A DNA stretch of 64,000 bases, taken from Mesostigma viride (Eukaryota; Streptophyta; Mesostigmatophyceae; Mesostigmatales; Mesostigmataceae). This document shows, piece after piece, positions 21,601 to 35,000 of the stretch (the first letter of the stretch is position 1; each line of letters starts with the position of its first letter). Location: the NCBI GenBank assembly GCA_009746045.1, contig RPFO01000022.1, forward strand, positions 3,018,943 through 3,082,942. The letters are read 5' to 3'. The notes under the pieces are model-generated. The model had not been told where the DNA came from, ran no database searches, and saw nothing but the letters and a program-made list of their open reading frames with translations. The translations under genes and the position numbers were made by a program.

Positions 21601-24600
21601 TTAGCGTGTAGGATAAATGTAGGGGTATGCCGCTGTTTAGGGTTTAGGGTTTAGGGTGTAGGATAAATGTAGGGGTATGCCGCTGTTTAGGGTTTAGGGT
21701 GTAGGATAAATGTAGGTATGCCGCCGACATTAACTTTCCGGTACGAAATTCCTCATCGTCCAGTAATGACCAAATACTACTACATTCTTAATGAATCTTG
21801 ACGATGAGCGAGGGGTTGATACTATCTCGATCCTACACCTGGTAATAATCAAGGAATAGCTGAATAGCTCCCCCGCTCACCTGGGCCTTGAGCGAGGGGC
21901 TGGTGGGAGAGCGACGGATGAGCGAGGGGCTGGTGGGAGAGCGACGGATGAGCGAGGGGCTGGTGGGAGAGCGACGGATGAGCGAGGGGCTGGTGGGAGA
22001 GCGACGGATGAGCGAGGGGCTGGTGGGAGAGCGACGGATGAGCGAGGGGCTGGTGGGAGAGCGACGGATGCGCGAGGGGCTGGTGGGAGAGCGACGGATG
22101 AGCGAGCGAGGGGCTGGTGGGAGAGCGACGGGTGAGCGAGGGGCTGGTGGGAGAGCGACGGATGAGCGAGGGGCTGGTGGGAGAGCGACGGATGAGCGAG
22201 GGGCTGGTGGGAGAGCGGCGGGTGAGCGAGGGGCTGGTGGGAGAGCGACGGGTGAGCGAGGGGCTGGTGGGAGAGCGACGGGTGAGCGAGGGGCTGGTGG
22301 GAGAGCGACGGGTGAGCGAGGGGCTGGTGGGAGAGCGACGATGCGCGAGGGGCTGGTGGGAGAGCGACGGATGAGCGAGGGGCTGGTGGGAGAGCGACGA
22401 TGCGCGAGGGGCTGGTGGGAGAGCGACGGGTGAGCGAGGGGCTGGTGGGAGAGCGACGATGCGCGAGGGGCTGGTGGGAGAGCGACGGATGAGCGAGGGG
22501 CTGGTGGGAGAGCGACGGATGCGCGAGGGGCTGGTGGGAGAGCGACGATGCGCGAGGGGCTGGTGGGAGAGCGACGGATGAGCGAGGGGCTGGTGGGAGA
22601 GCGACGATGCGCGAGGGGCTGGTGGGAGAGCGACGGGTGAGCGAGGGGCTGGTGGGAGAGCGACGGATGCGCGAGGGGCTGGTGGGAGAGCGACGATGCG
22701 CGAGGGGCTGGTGGGAGAGCGACGGATGAGCGAGGGGCTGGTGGGAGAGCGACGATGCGCGAGGGGCTGGTGGGAGAGCGACGGGTGAGCGAGGGGCTGG
22801 TGGGAGAGCGACGATGCGCGAGGGGCTGGTGGGAGAGCGACGGATGCGCGAGGGGCTGGTGGGAGAGCGACGATGCGCGAGGGGCTGGTGGGAGAGCGAC
22901 GGGTGAGCGAGGGGCTGGTGGGAGAGCGACGATGCGCGAGGGGCTGGTGGGAGAGCGACGGGTGAGCGAGGGGCTGGTGGGAGAGCGACGGATGAGCGAG
23001 GGGCTGGTGGGAGAGCGACGGATGCGCGAGGGGCTGGTGGGAGAGCGACGATGCGCGAGGGGCTGGTGGGAGAGCGGCGGGTGAGCGAGGGGCTGGTGGG
23101 AGAGCGACGGATGAGCGAGGGGCTGGTGGGAGAGCGACGATGCGCGAGGGGCTGGTGGGAGAGCGACGATGCGCGAGGGGCTGGTGGGAGAGCGACGGAT
23201 GCGTGAGGGGCTGGTGGGAGAGCGACGATGCGCGAGGGGCTGGTGGGAGAGCGACGGGTGAGCGAGGGGCTGGTGGGAGAGCGACGATGCGCGAGGGGCT
23301 GGTGGGAGAGCGACGATGCGCGAGGGGCTGGTGGGAGAGCGACGGATGCGTGAGGGGCTGGTGGGAGAGCGACGATGCGCGAGGGGCTGGTGGGAGAGCG
23401 ACGGGTGAGCGAGGGGCTGGTGGGAGAGCGACGGATGAGCGAGGGGCTGGTGGGAGAGCGACGGATGCGCGAGGGGCTGGTGGGAGAGCGACGATGCGCG
23501 AGGGGCTGGTGGGAGAGCGGCGGGTGAGCGAGGGGCTGGTGGGAGAGCGACGGATGAGCGAGGGGCTGGTGGGAGAGCGACGATGCGCGAGGGGCTGGTG
23601 GGAGAGCGACGATGCGCGAGGGGCTGGTGGGAGAGCGACGGATGCGTGAGGGGCTGGTGGGAGAGCGACGATGCGCGAGGGGCTGGTGGGAGAGCGACGG
23701 GTGAGCGAGGGGCTGGTGGGAGAGCGACGATGCGCGAGGGGCTGGTGGGAGAGCGACGGGTGAGCGAGGGGCTGGTGGGAGAGCGACGGGTGAGCGAGGG
23801 GCTGGTGGGAGAGCGACGGATGCGCGAGGGGCTGACGGTGACTATCCTATCCATATCTGGTAACTAGCAAACCTATACCTACTGGTACAGAAATCGAAGA
23901 GCAGCTCCCCCGCTCACCTCGGCCTTGAGCGAGGGGCTGATGAGCGACAGTAGCCCCTGCCAGCTGTGCAGCTTGTCAGACAGCTTGCGGTACTTCAAGA
24001 ACTCGCGCAGCCGCTGCTGGAGGTCGCGGCTCAGGTTGTGGTCTCGCATGAACACGTTCAGGTCGTCCTGCGACGTTGGGTGGGTGGGTGGGTGGGTGGG
24101 TGGGTGGGTTGGTGGGTGGGTGGGTGGGTGGGTGGGTGGGTGGGTGGGTGGGTGGGTGGGTGGGTGGAAGGTGGCGGATTAAGTAAGTGACAATGGGTTA
24201 CAGGCATTCACGCCTTAAGTTGGGTTGGCTTAAGTTGGGTTCACGCCTTAAGTTGGGTCGCAGTTGGCTGCATGGCGAACCCAACTTAAGGCTGATGGCT
24301 GTACTAGTAAAAACCCAACTTAAGGCGTGAAGGGGCTTCTAGCGCGGTGTGGCACTGATTTTTTACTGCCGCGACTTGAGGGTTTTGAGTTTTTTCCCGC
24401 GCCGGTGGTCCGACAGGGTTTCCGCGCCATCCAACACTAAGCATCTATAAAACTCACTGCAGATGTTGGTCAGTTGGGCGCTGAAATCAGTCATCATTGT
24501 ATTACATACATGGGCAAACGGCTTGCTGTTCAATCGCGTTCGTCACATTCTAGGCAGAACCCATCATAAATGCCGGCGACACAATGGCCGACAAAACTGA

Positions 24601-27600
24601 TAAGGCCAAATGGAACGCACTGTTTTCGGGCAGCGGGGCAGCGTCCAGCAAAAAGCAGAAACGAGACACCACAGGCGAGAAGGCAGGTGGCAAGGGCAAG
24701 CTGTCAAACCAGCAACGCTATGACATCATCCAACTCCTGGAAACGGGCAGGTCTAAGGCATCCGTGATGATGAAAGTAAATCTGAACATTTGGTACCGAT
24801 AGCCCTCATGGTCCTGTGTAGCGACAACCTCTGCAACTTTCATGATGCCATTGTCTATGAACGGGCTCAAGGCAGCGGCCTGCCGTTTGGCCACCCGGCC
24901 AATATGGCTGTGGTCAGCCTTTTGAACGGTTATGGCCTTCTTGTCGTAAGGGTTGCTGCGCTCTCTGACATGGCGACATATTTCGCCGGGATCAGCAACG
25001 TTGTTGGCATTCACGTGCAAAACGTTCACCGTTATTAGACCAGTCCTGGTGACAGTGGCCATGGACGGGATTACTGTTTGCGTCGATGATAGGGAAGAGG
25101 AGGCTAGAGGGTAAATAGCAACGATTACCGCGCATAGAACGCGCATGCCCTATGCAGCACACGAAGTTTTGGCTAGCACGGTGGGGTGCTTCACCTGCCC
25201 ACAGCCGGTTTGAGGACTTGCATCCAAGTTACGACCCGAAATACGACCTTGATGGTGAATTCTTTAGTGCAGTTCGATCGGCCTTGACGAGAGCTATCAA
25301 AAGACACCCTGAAGTCCTTCAGCAGGGCTGGGGGTCGCAAGTTATGGTAACTTAACGGCTTAAGTTGGGTTCACGCCTTAAGTTGGGTTGACCCCAAGAA
25401 ACCCTCGAACCCAACTTAAGGCGTGAATGCCTGTACATTGGTTTCGGTTCTGGTAGACTTAACTTATTCTTCTTGTTGTTGACGAGGTTGTGCATGAACA
25501 TGTTCACTGTTCAGGTCGCCCATGGGGAGGGGGGGATGGCAGAGCTTGGCGGATAAAGGAAAAACTGGTGTGGTTCCGGTTGTCAGACATAATGTAGGTA
25601 TTGTTGTGCATGAGGCATGTTCAGGTCGTCATGTAGGGGTGTGATGCCTGGTTGATGTAGTCAGCGGTTTTGCAGATATAGCAGTCGTTCACATGCCGAG
25701 TTACGATGCCAGGGCTTTCTAACTTACGACTTGTGAGTGGGAAGAGAAAATCCTGCGTCCACCCACCATGACCCTGGTGCTGCCCACTGTAGCGCGATGA
25801 GCTTACTGCTCGTATCGTTACTGTTATTCGCAGGCATGGCTCCACCTGTTATAGGTGTTCACATGCATGGCACCACCACCATGACCTGGTGGTACATAAG
25901 ATAGCTTCTGACAGACCAACTACCCACCAGGGCCTGGTGGTGCCCACCACAGCTACACATGAAATAGCCTCAATCATACCTTCTCTAAGCACCATGACCT
26001 GGTGGTACCAAAGAGTCTATCCACCCATCATGACCTGGTGGTGCTTTAGTGGACTTTGCGTTGAGTGCTGAGATATAGCCCCCGATAAACTAATTAGCCG
26101 AAACCGTAGCCTTATCTCCCCACCATAACTTGGGGGCACTTACTACCAAGCCGTCGACCCGCCCACCATGACCTGTACCTCGTTGGATGTGCTTAACCAT
26201 TTATTGGTCCACCCACCATGACCTGGTGGTACTCGTTGGACTTGGCGTTGAGTGCCGAGATGACGCCGCACACGGAACCGACGATGTACGCGTAGACCGA
26301 CGCGCCGGAGAGCATGAAGAGAATGGCGGCCACGCGCTCCCACTTGGTGACGGGTACCACGTCACTGTTGGGGTGGGGTGGGGTGGGGATACGCCAGGGG
26401 TGGTGTTGGTGTTGGTGTTGGTGTTGGTGTTGGTGTTGGTGTTGGTGTTGGTGTTGGTGTTGGTGTTGGTGTTGGTGTTGGTGTTGGTGTTGGTGTTGGT
26501 GTTGGTGCTGGTGTTGGTGTTGGTTTTGGTGTTGATGGCGGCGGCGGCGGCGGTGGTGGTGGTGGTGGGGTGGGGTGGATGGGGTTGGGGGAGGGGGGGA
26601 GTAGGGGTTAGGGTTGGCAGGTGCACCAGTGTGTGCACGGAGGCAAATACCAGGGGTATGGGGGGGCCAGACGCATTAAGTGCCAGAATAAATCAGAGGC
26701 ATGGGCGGAGGCAGTAGCACTAGCAGCCGCGCTGGCAGGGCAAGGTCTGATGTTTATATCGATACTAGTACGGAATTTTCGCTGCTTAGAGGGATGGCAC
26801 AGGCGTACGGGGGAGTTGTGCCACCAACCCACTGGCCAGGCGATTCAGGAAGGCAGGGATGTGCTGGCCAGCATGAGTACTTTAAATGGGGGCATGCATT
26901 CCATCCTATGATGACTTGTGTCCGTGAGCAGTCAAGCTTGATTGGCTGGCTCAGGGACAGCCGGGTGGGAAGGCATTGGGCAAATTAGCGACTAGCCCAA
27001 GCTTAAACTCATAGCAGCAGCATGGTGAATGGGACGCAACCTTGATAGAACCTAGCACCTGCATAAGCGAGACCAAAGCAAATTACGCTCATGTCGGACA
27101 AAATTGCCGTACACATATCTGATGATAGATTCACCTACATTCAAACACATCCACGCCATGTTACGCATATCTGATGGCTGATTCACCCTACATACAAACT
27201 AACTCACGCACCTCTACTTAATTGTTATCATCCCACCCACAGTCCCATACCCAAGTACTATGAAGAGGACATAGACACGTAAGAATGCAGCCTCTTACTC
27301 CAATTAGCAGCCTGTCCACGTATATCGTTTCATGGTCGTCATGGCCGCCATGTAGAAGAATGCCACAATGTACTCCTATTCAACCAAATAGAGGCCTATT
27401 CGCGTACCCATATCCAATCGTGATCATCGTCGCGGCGGTGTAGTAGAGCGCCATGATGTACTCCTCCCACGCCATCAGGTCGTTGCTGAACTCGTCGCGC
27501 GACGCATAGGCGGTGATCCAGTTGTACTCCAAATTCTCGATCACCGCCACCAGCCGCCACACACACGCCATCCAGTGCATCGCGCACAGCTGCGAGAATG

Positions 27601-28946
27601 ATGGCAATGATCATGCAAGGAATCACAACGATCGTGCCGCAACAATCATGCCAGAATTAGCAGACACACACACACACACGATAGCAGGTATCAGTGTAGC
27701 CACCGTTGCACACACACGTTCCTTGACAACACGCCCTCCGGCGCATCGCGCGCAGCTGCCGGATTCAGCACGCACGCGCACACACATTATCACACAAATA
27801 GAGGTAGAGCTAGATAGAAGTAGAGGCATGATTACACATAGTCACATACTATCTATATTAACAACAGGCCATCCCTATCTATATGGGTGTTAACCACAGG
27901 TCATCCGGTACGCAGCTGCCGCACACATCTGCCAGTATTAACACGCCAGAAACAGCGCAACTACTGTGCCATAAGCAATCATGATTGGCACGGGGATGTT
28001 GGACACATAGGGAGCAACTGTAGGGCATCATCATAGCAGATACAAAGATAGAGTTACAGAGTCACGCACACATTTCTTACCAACGTGTCGTCCGGTGCTT
28101 CATACACACCTGCCAGGACTATCGCGACCATAGTGTCAGAATCATTCCATGCATGCATGCGCACACATACTGCTATACACACAGGATGTATATGCGAGGT
28201 TGTTTCAACACTTAGAGGGTGTTTCAAATCCAACGGGATCCGAGGGGGGTTTCGTGCCACCACCATGCATTTGCCTCAAAAGACAATCCATACCCTCCAA
28301 ACACTCCACCGTGAAAAAGCGTGCCATGGTTCACTCGATGTTCGATGACTGATGAATAATGTTGATAAATAGCTATTCCAGATGATATGAGATAAATAGC
28401 TATTCCAGATGATATGAGATAAATAGCTATTCCAGATAATATGAGCAACAGCTCACAAAGAAAAACGTTTAACCCGATGTTTGATGACTGATGAAGCACG
28501 TGTGGATGCCGCGGAAAGACCGTTTTTACCAGCATGTGTCACAGTGTTTGTGTCTTCTTCAAAACCAGCTCTACGTATCGATACACTCACCGTGAGCAGC
28601 ACAAACTTGATGAGGCCGATCAGGTTGTAACGCATTGTGATGTTTACGAAGGACTCGAAGCGGCGCAGCACACGCCCCGCCCGCAGCACGCGCAGCAGCT
28701 TGGACATCTTGAGCAGGCGCACCGCGCGCATGAGCTGGCACGCGCAACGTGCACGCACAAGCCGCCCATAGCAGTGATACAACCAGCGAGATGGCATCAC
28801 AATATTATAGTGACCCTTACATCCATGAGACAACTAGCACAGGCCAGACATCTGGAGGAACTCCAACCTTATGCACACGACAGGGTACAAGAGGCATGGG
28901 GCATGTGGACATCTTGAGCGGGCGCACAGCGTTGCGCGCGTATGAG

Positions 28947-29016
<70 letters not shown>

Positions 29017-32000
29017 GTACATAGAGGGCAGCGCAGGTACAGGGCGTATGCATGCAAAAAGATATCTTGCGCGCGAGGAGGTTGGACGACTTGAGCAGGC
29101 GCACACCACACACACACACATAAAGCACATGGCATGGTTCAGGTACAGGGGGAATGAACGCAAAAGAACAGATGTGAATGGGGCATGTGGAGGTCGGTAA
29201 ACTGGCGCACGGCGCGCATGAGCTGGCACATGTACCCCCCCCAAAAAACCGCAAACATTACGTGTGTGTGTGTGTGCGTGCGCGCGCGCGCGCTGAGTAC
29301 AGGTCAGGTCAGGTCAGGTCAGGTCAGGTCAGGTCAGGTCAGGTCAGGTCAGGTCAGGTCAGGTCAGGTCAGGTCAGGTCAGGTCAGGTCAGGTCAGGTC
29401 AGGTCAGGTCAGGTCAGGTCAGGTCAGGTCAGGTCAGGTCAGGTCAGGTCAGGTCAGGTCAGGTCAGGTCAGGTCAGGTCAGGTCAGATCAGGTGCACAT
29501 ACTCCCACTCGCCAGGACGTGCTAGATCTTGTGGGGCATGAGCTCGGTTGTCCCTAGAGCTTCCTCCATGCCTCAACCACCCTCACCAAGAAATGCGAGA
29601 TCTTGTCGGATTGGAACACCAGCGCCAGCGCCTCCACCGGCATGCATGAGATGAGGTCGACCAAAAACCAGCCGCGCAGGTAGCTGGTAGTGAGGGGGCA
29701 TGTGGGGACGGATGGGACGGGGTTCGAGGGAGGAAAGGATGTACGGCAAACAGAGGAGAGGGGTGCAAGAGCATGGGAGTGATGAGGTCATCCAGAAACC
29801 AGACGCGCAGGTAGCTGTGAGAGGGGCAGCAGGGCACATGAAAAGGCGGGCCATGGCACAGGAGAAGGGTGCAAGGGCATGAGACAGCTGAGGTCAAAGA
29901 GGTGCCAGCCACGCAGGTTGCTGATACGTTTAGGGGCAAGGAAGAGGCAGAGGTAAGCACTAAGCAGAGGCATGGTAAAGGAAGGGTGCCCGGGGATTTA
30001 AGATCTATTAGTATATAGATATAATAGTATAGTAGTATACTATACTAATATAGATAGTAGTTATATCTATAGTAGTATACTATAGATGTAATAGTATAGT
30101 AGTATATATTCATTGAGAATGATAAATTACGGAGGTGAGAATGGCATGCAACAGAAGGAAATTAAACCCCGAAAAGGAGAACCCTCAAGACAATAATAAG
30201 AATCCGACACGGGCACGCAAGGATCAAGCCTGGCAGCAAAAGGTAGAACTAACGACAACACAAAACTACGACACGCAGCAACACCTCTGCCGGCCCACCA
30301 GGCCGGGGAAGTGACCTACACCGCCTGGGTCGCGACAAAGTCGGCCCGGACGCGGCGGAATAACGCATCAGCCCCCGTGCGAGTGAGGGCGAGGGACAGG
30401 CGCTGCCGCCAATACGAGGACCATGTCCGGGCAGACCACGGGGCAGTCTGACCCTGGAGGTCGAGGCGGTCTTCCCGCCGCTGGCAGCACTCGTGAAAAA
30501 ACTCCGCCGTCTTGGGGCCCATGTAGTATATATATGCCCGGCTGGACCCGGAGGGCCAGCGGGCCCCATGGTCGGCGCAGACCTGGACGTCATATTGGCG
30601 TCAGCGCTTGTCGGTGGCGCTGACTCGGGCCATGGCTGACATCATGCTCCGCCGTACGCGGGCTGATTTTGCGGTGCAGCAGGGCTATTAGGTTCCTCCC
30701 GTTGGGAGTTTCCATTGGTCTTATCGTAGTATAGAGCTTTGACATGGCTCTGTAAATAGGTTTATAGCTGGGCGTTTGCTTTGGTTTGAGTGATTTCACT
30801 CTGCTGTAAGTAATTATATTTTTAATACATATGCCCGGGCATATAAGTTATAATAGTTGTAGCACGAGGTAAAGACATCGGTGAGTGGAAGAGACACGGG
30901 GCTGAAGAGGAACCTGCGCAGGTAGCTCGCGCAGGGGCAGCAATGGCGACGCATGAGGGGAAACGGGGATATACTAACTGTAGTGCAATAAAATAGTAGT
31001 ACTACAGTACTATAATAAAGTAGTACTATAAAATAATAGTACTATAGTAGTACTATAAAATAATAGTAGTAGTACTATAGTAGTACTATAAAATAATAGT
31101 ACTATAGTAGTCCTGTAGTAGTACTATAAAATCGTGCACGTACCGGCAAGCCGTCCGTCCATGGCGCTACAGTAATATATAGGTGGGTTAGCATATTGTA
31201 GATCCATGTTTCCTTTGCTTGCTAAGCATGCATCACCACAAGACATCCATTTTATTACATTAGTGTGTGCAAGCATCAACAAAGGTAGTCTATCACTGAC
31301 TAGGCAACCGCTCGGCCCTAGGGCCAAACGTATGATAGGAAAACCACGCAAAGGTACAGGGCTGGCCCACTGCCAAGACCCTGCACCCACACCTCCTACA
31401 TGGCTGAAAGCCGCTCAAAAGAAAAACGTGACTGAAAAAGGCAAAAGCTACCAAGAAAAGTCCGGACCTTAGGGTACTATGTCCCAACCCCAGTTCGCCA
31501 GCGGGCCAGTTCAACCAGTTCCCCCAAACGCTCACTCCACGCAGGGGGAGCAAAGGTCAATGATGAGGCGCAAGGCAGGGAGAGAAAGTGCGGTGTCAAA
31601 GGAAGCTTGTAAAATGGGTCCGCCAGGCTGCGGGATCCCACGCCAGAACACGCTGCCACAGGGCGGGGGGGAGGGTGAGCTGGAGGGAACGGTGGAGGCC
31701 GACATAGCGCTCAACAGAAGCCAGCGACTTCCACCGCCCCCGCTGCTGGATCTGCTCCGGCGTATGCCCGGCCAGGGCGTCGTCGGTGGCACCACCATGG
31801 CGCAGGCTATGAAAATGGAACGTGCCAGCGAGGCCCACCAGTGCCTGCACCTCCTCCCACTGCCGTCGACCGACCCCATACGTCAAGGAACCGAACAGGG
31901 GCGCGGTCGGGGCGCGCCCGCGGACGAGGCTGGCCAACAGGCCCAGCGAAAGCTCGTCCCGGACCAGCACGTGCTGGGTGGAGCCCTGCGCAGTCTTGGG

Positions 32001-35000
32001 GTTGCGCACCGCCCGCCCGCAGCGGCCCAAGGCGTGGGTCACCAGGCAAGGCGACATCCCCAAACGTCAAGCCGAGCGCCTCGTTAATGCGCAAATACTG
32101 CTTGAAAGCAATAAGGATGAGCGCACAAAGTTGCACGTGGCCGAGGGACAGCAACGCGATGGAGAAAAGTAGCTAGCAAAGGCGCCAAGGACGAGGCGGG
32201 GGGCTGACGGGTGGCACCAACCGAGACCACCCCGCCAGCAACCGGTCGGCCCGGGTCCAGCCCCGCACGAGGTCAGGGTAGTACAGCTGGAGGCAAGCCT
32301 TGGCGTGCTGGCATAAGGTACGGCCAGCACCACCCTCTCGTATTCCTCGGCCACCCACTCGCAAAAAAGAGACTCGGCGTCGGTAGCATCAATGGGGGGC
32401 GACGGAAAACTGCACAGCCAGGCGAGGTACGCGCGGCCGGCCCGCTGGTAGGCCGGAAGAGTCGAGGTACGACTGACCGATCCCTCCAACAAGGCCACCT
32501 CAGCAGCACTGAGGGGGCGCGGCCCAGGGTTGGGGTGCACATCCCCACACATGGTCAAGTCCGGAAACCAGGCGCAGCGTCGGCTGGCAGCATCAGCGGG
32601 GTTGTGGGCAGTGTCCACCCAGACCCAATCAGTCAACGTGTCGGCAGCCAATGACAGGGCACAAAAACGAAGAACCGCTTGGTTGAGGCGGTAGGAGGAG
32701 GACCGTCCCCGGACAAAGGCCCCCCCCACCGCGCTGGAATCCACCAACCGCACCACCCGATGACCCCGGACGGCCTTGGTACGGCACGTCCACTCTAGGC
32801 CTTGAGTGGCAGCAATGGCCTCCCGCACATTGATGTGGGTGGGCTGGCCCTGCCACTTGTAGAACAGGGCGGTGCGCCACGGCCCCTCCAGCACCTGGTA
32901 GTCCGCAGGCTCCATGCGTTCCAGGTCCCACTCCACCGACAGAGGGACTACTCCCTCGGCGGCCACCCCCGAGCCTCCCGACAGGTCGCCAGACGGGCGC
33001 AGACGTCAGCAGGTAAATCGCGGTACACCACCCCCGCGCCCGCACTGCTAGCGTCACTAGCAACCACCCAAGTAGAGAGGGGGTGGGTGCAGATTGCCCG
33101 AATAAAGGGCGCCAGGTCCACCGCCGCACGAAGCTCGGCCCGTGACCCAGCCGGCAGAAGCCAGCGGCGCCGGGGGTGGCCCTTGGCCATGACAGCCAGC
33201 AGCCGGTAGGTGTCAAACCGCACAGAGAGAAGGGGCCGGAATAGTAGCGTCATCCAAACCCACTTGCCCACCACCGACGACAGCTCCTTGTAGTAGGCAG
33301 ACTGCCAGAGGAGCAGGAGCTCAGTGGCCTGGACAACCGACACAAGGCGGTAAGGTAAGGGCAAAACCGTCCCGTCGCGCTAATGAAACACGCCAAGTGC
33401 CTGAACATCTGGCTGGTCAGAACTGGCCCGCACGATCTTGCTAGCCTTTTGACAGAGGCCAGCTGCAGAGTACGCCAAGCGAGCACGCTCAAGCTGGGCG
33501 TTGACCCCGTCCTCTGAAGTACAGAGGGTGAATTGCAGGTCATCGATGGTGACAGAGTGCACGCCCTCCGAATCCTGACTGTCAGAATACATAGCGGGAG
33601 CAGCCGGCGGAGAGGCTGGATCAATCTCCAACCAGAGGTGCTGTGGAGCAACTCTCCAATCACGCTCGACCACCAGGAGCTGGGCTGACATGTCGAGGCT
33701 CAACCCACGGAGGGCCCAAAGCCCCTGAGCGGTACAGGACCGACAAGTGGACACACTGTGCCACTGCCACCGCCAAGGAGGAGTACGGCAAGGTTTGTGC
33801 TGTTTGTGTTGAGTGGGGAGTCTTCGGGGGATTTTTTGAGGAGCGCCCCCCTGTGCTCAATGGCACTTTTGGTGTCGGCAAGCCTGATGGGAGCATGAGG
33901 CTGATTGTGGACAACGGACGGGGCAACCTCTACCTCGCCGAGGCGCCGCAGACTTTCCTGCCCCCTTTGGGCCTTATTGCTGAATTGGCGGTTTGTGCTG
34001 GAGAGCCGGTCTTTGGAGGCGTGTCCGATCTGGACTCATATTACCACCGCCTGCGCCTCCTGACGTGGCTGCGCCGGTACTCCGCCTGGATACCCGTGTG
34101 GTCCACGTTGGTGGGAATCGGTGGGCCCCGTCGCTTGGTCTGGTCGTGGATGAATTCCTGGCCAATGTGTCAAGAATAAGTGCTCTAATCCACGGCTGAG
34201 TTGACCATAATGTGGGCCAATGACTTTGTCCACGTACATTATCTGCCATGAGACCACGGGTCTCCGCAATGTGACATTTAATGTAGCATCAAGTATGGGG
34301 CGTGTCAAGGATATGACTACTTTCTGCTACATCTGACATCATGGTTGGATCAAGCTCGTTGAGCTGATCAACTTTGCAAGTGGAAGTTTTCCATTCTGGC
34401 CATTGGTTGAGAAGATATGACCATTTGTTTGGGTCATAGTGTGTTACGTAGGTTCGGTCACTATACGACCAAGGTTTGGTCAGTGTGTAGTTATGTCCCA
34501 CAGTGGATAGCATTAATGTGGGACGGAATTTATGCGTTAAGCATATTGTGTACCGCTGTGGGGTAATAACCTGCAGTGTCTTGTGACACTTAAAGTTGAG
34601 CTATTAATTCTTGTCTCTTTACAAGTCAGGGAAAGAAAACAGACATACATGTTAGAGTACCTGTCTTAGACTAGAATCACGTGGTGAATAATGTGCATCA
34701 ACGGCCAATATTGACCGAACCTAGGTAACACACTATGACCCAAACAAATGGTCATATCTTCTCAACCAATGGCCAGAATGGAAAACTTCCACCTGCAAAG
34801 TTGATCAACTCAACGAGCTTGATCCAACCATGATGTCAGATGTAGCAGAAAGCAGACATATCCTTGACACGCCCGATACTTGATGCTACATTAAATGTCA
34901 CATTGCGGAGACCCGTGGTCTCATGGCAGAGAATGTACGTGGACAAAGTCATTGGCCCACATTATGGTCAACTCAGCCGTGGATTAGAGCACTTATTCTT

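Larger units (their letters stand above)
24201..25433. mobile_element. pogo/Tigger-like TIR element with HIRAN fragment
   Basis: Perfect 26-bp terminal inverted repeats start CAGGCATTCACG (24201-24226 and 25408-25433), flanked on both sides by TA, the target duplication of Tc1/mariner/pogo elements. Sub-terminal copies of CTTAAGTTGGGTT are present in both orientations. The 1.23-kb interior carries a pogo-type HTH ORF (plus) and a HIRAN-domain ORF (minus). It is too short for a full transposase, so it is non-autonomous. It lies in the intron between the C-linker and S6 exons. Confidence 0.85.
29684..30945. repeat. Decayed copies of S3-exon acceptor region
   Basis: Copies of the S3-exon start (GATGAGGTCGACCAAAAACC, then AGCCGCGCAGGTAGCTG, 29650-29687) recur at about 29783-29822, 29884-29930 and, more diverged, 30905-30945. 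They share GGGTGCAAG.GCATGGGA-type spacer blocks. Confidence 0.7.

Noticed and set aside
21888-23836. Regularly spaced direct repeats resembling a CRISPR array
   Set aside because: No unique spacers; units are contiguous and the genome is eukaryotic.
21833-23854. 673-codon Arg-Ser-Pro-Thr repeat frame
   Set aside because: Period of the minisatellite is about 30 bp so frames stay open; stops occur between it and the real exon, and it lies in an intron.
26187-26717. Val-Leu repeat and Thr-Asn repeat frames
   Set aside because: Artefact of (GGTGTT)n next to the S6 exon.
29178-29541. Ser-Gly-Gln-Val-Arg repeat protein
   Set aside because: Artefact of the (AGGTC)n array.
30245-30600. Possible extra channel exon
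   Set aside because: Sequence does not fit between S2-S3 linker and S3 exons, which already join in phase; treated as inserted material.
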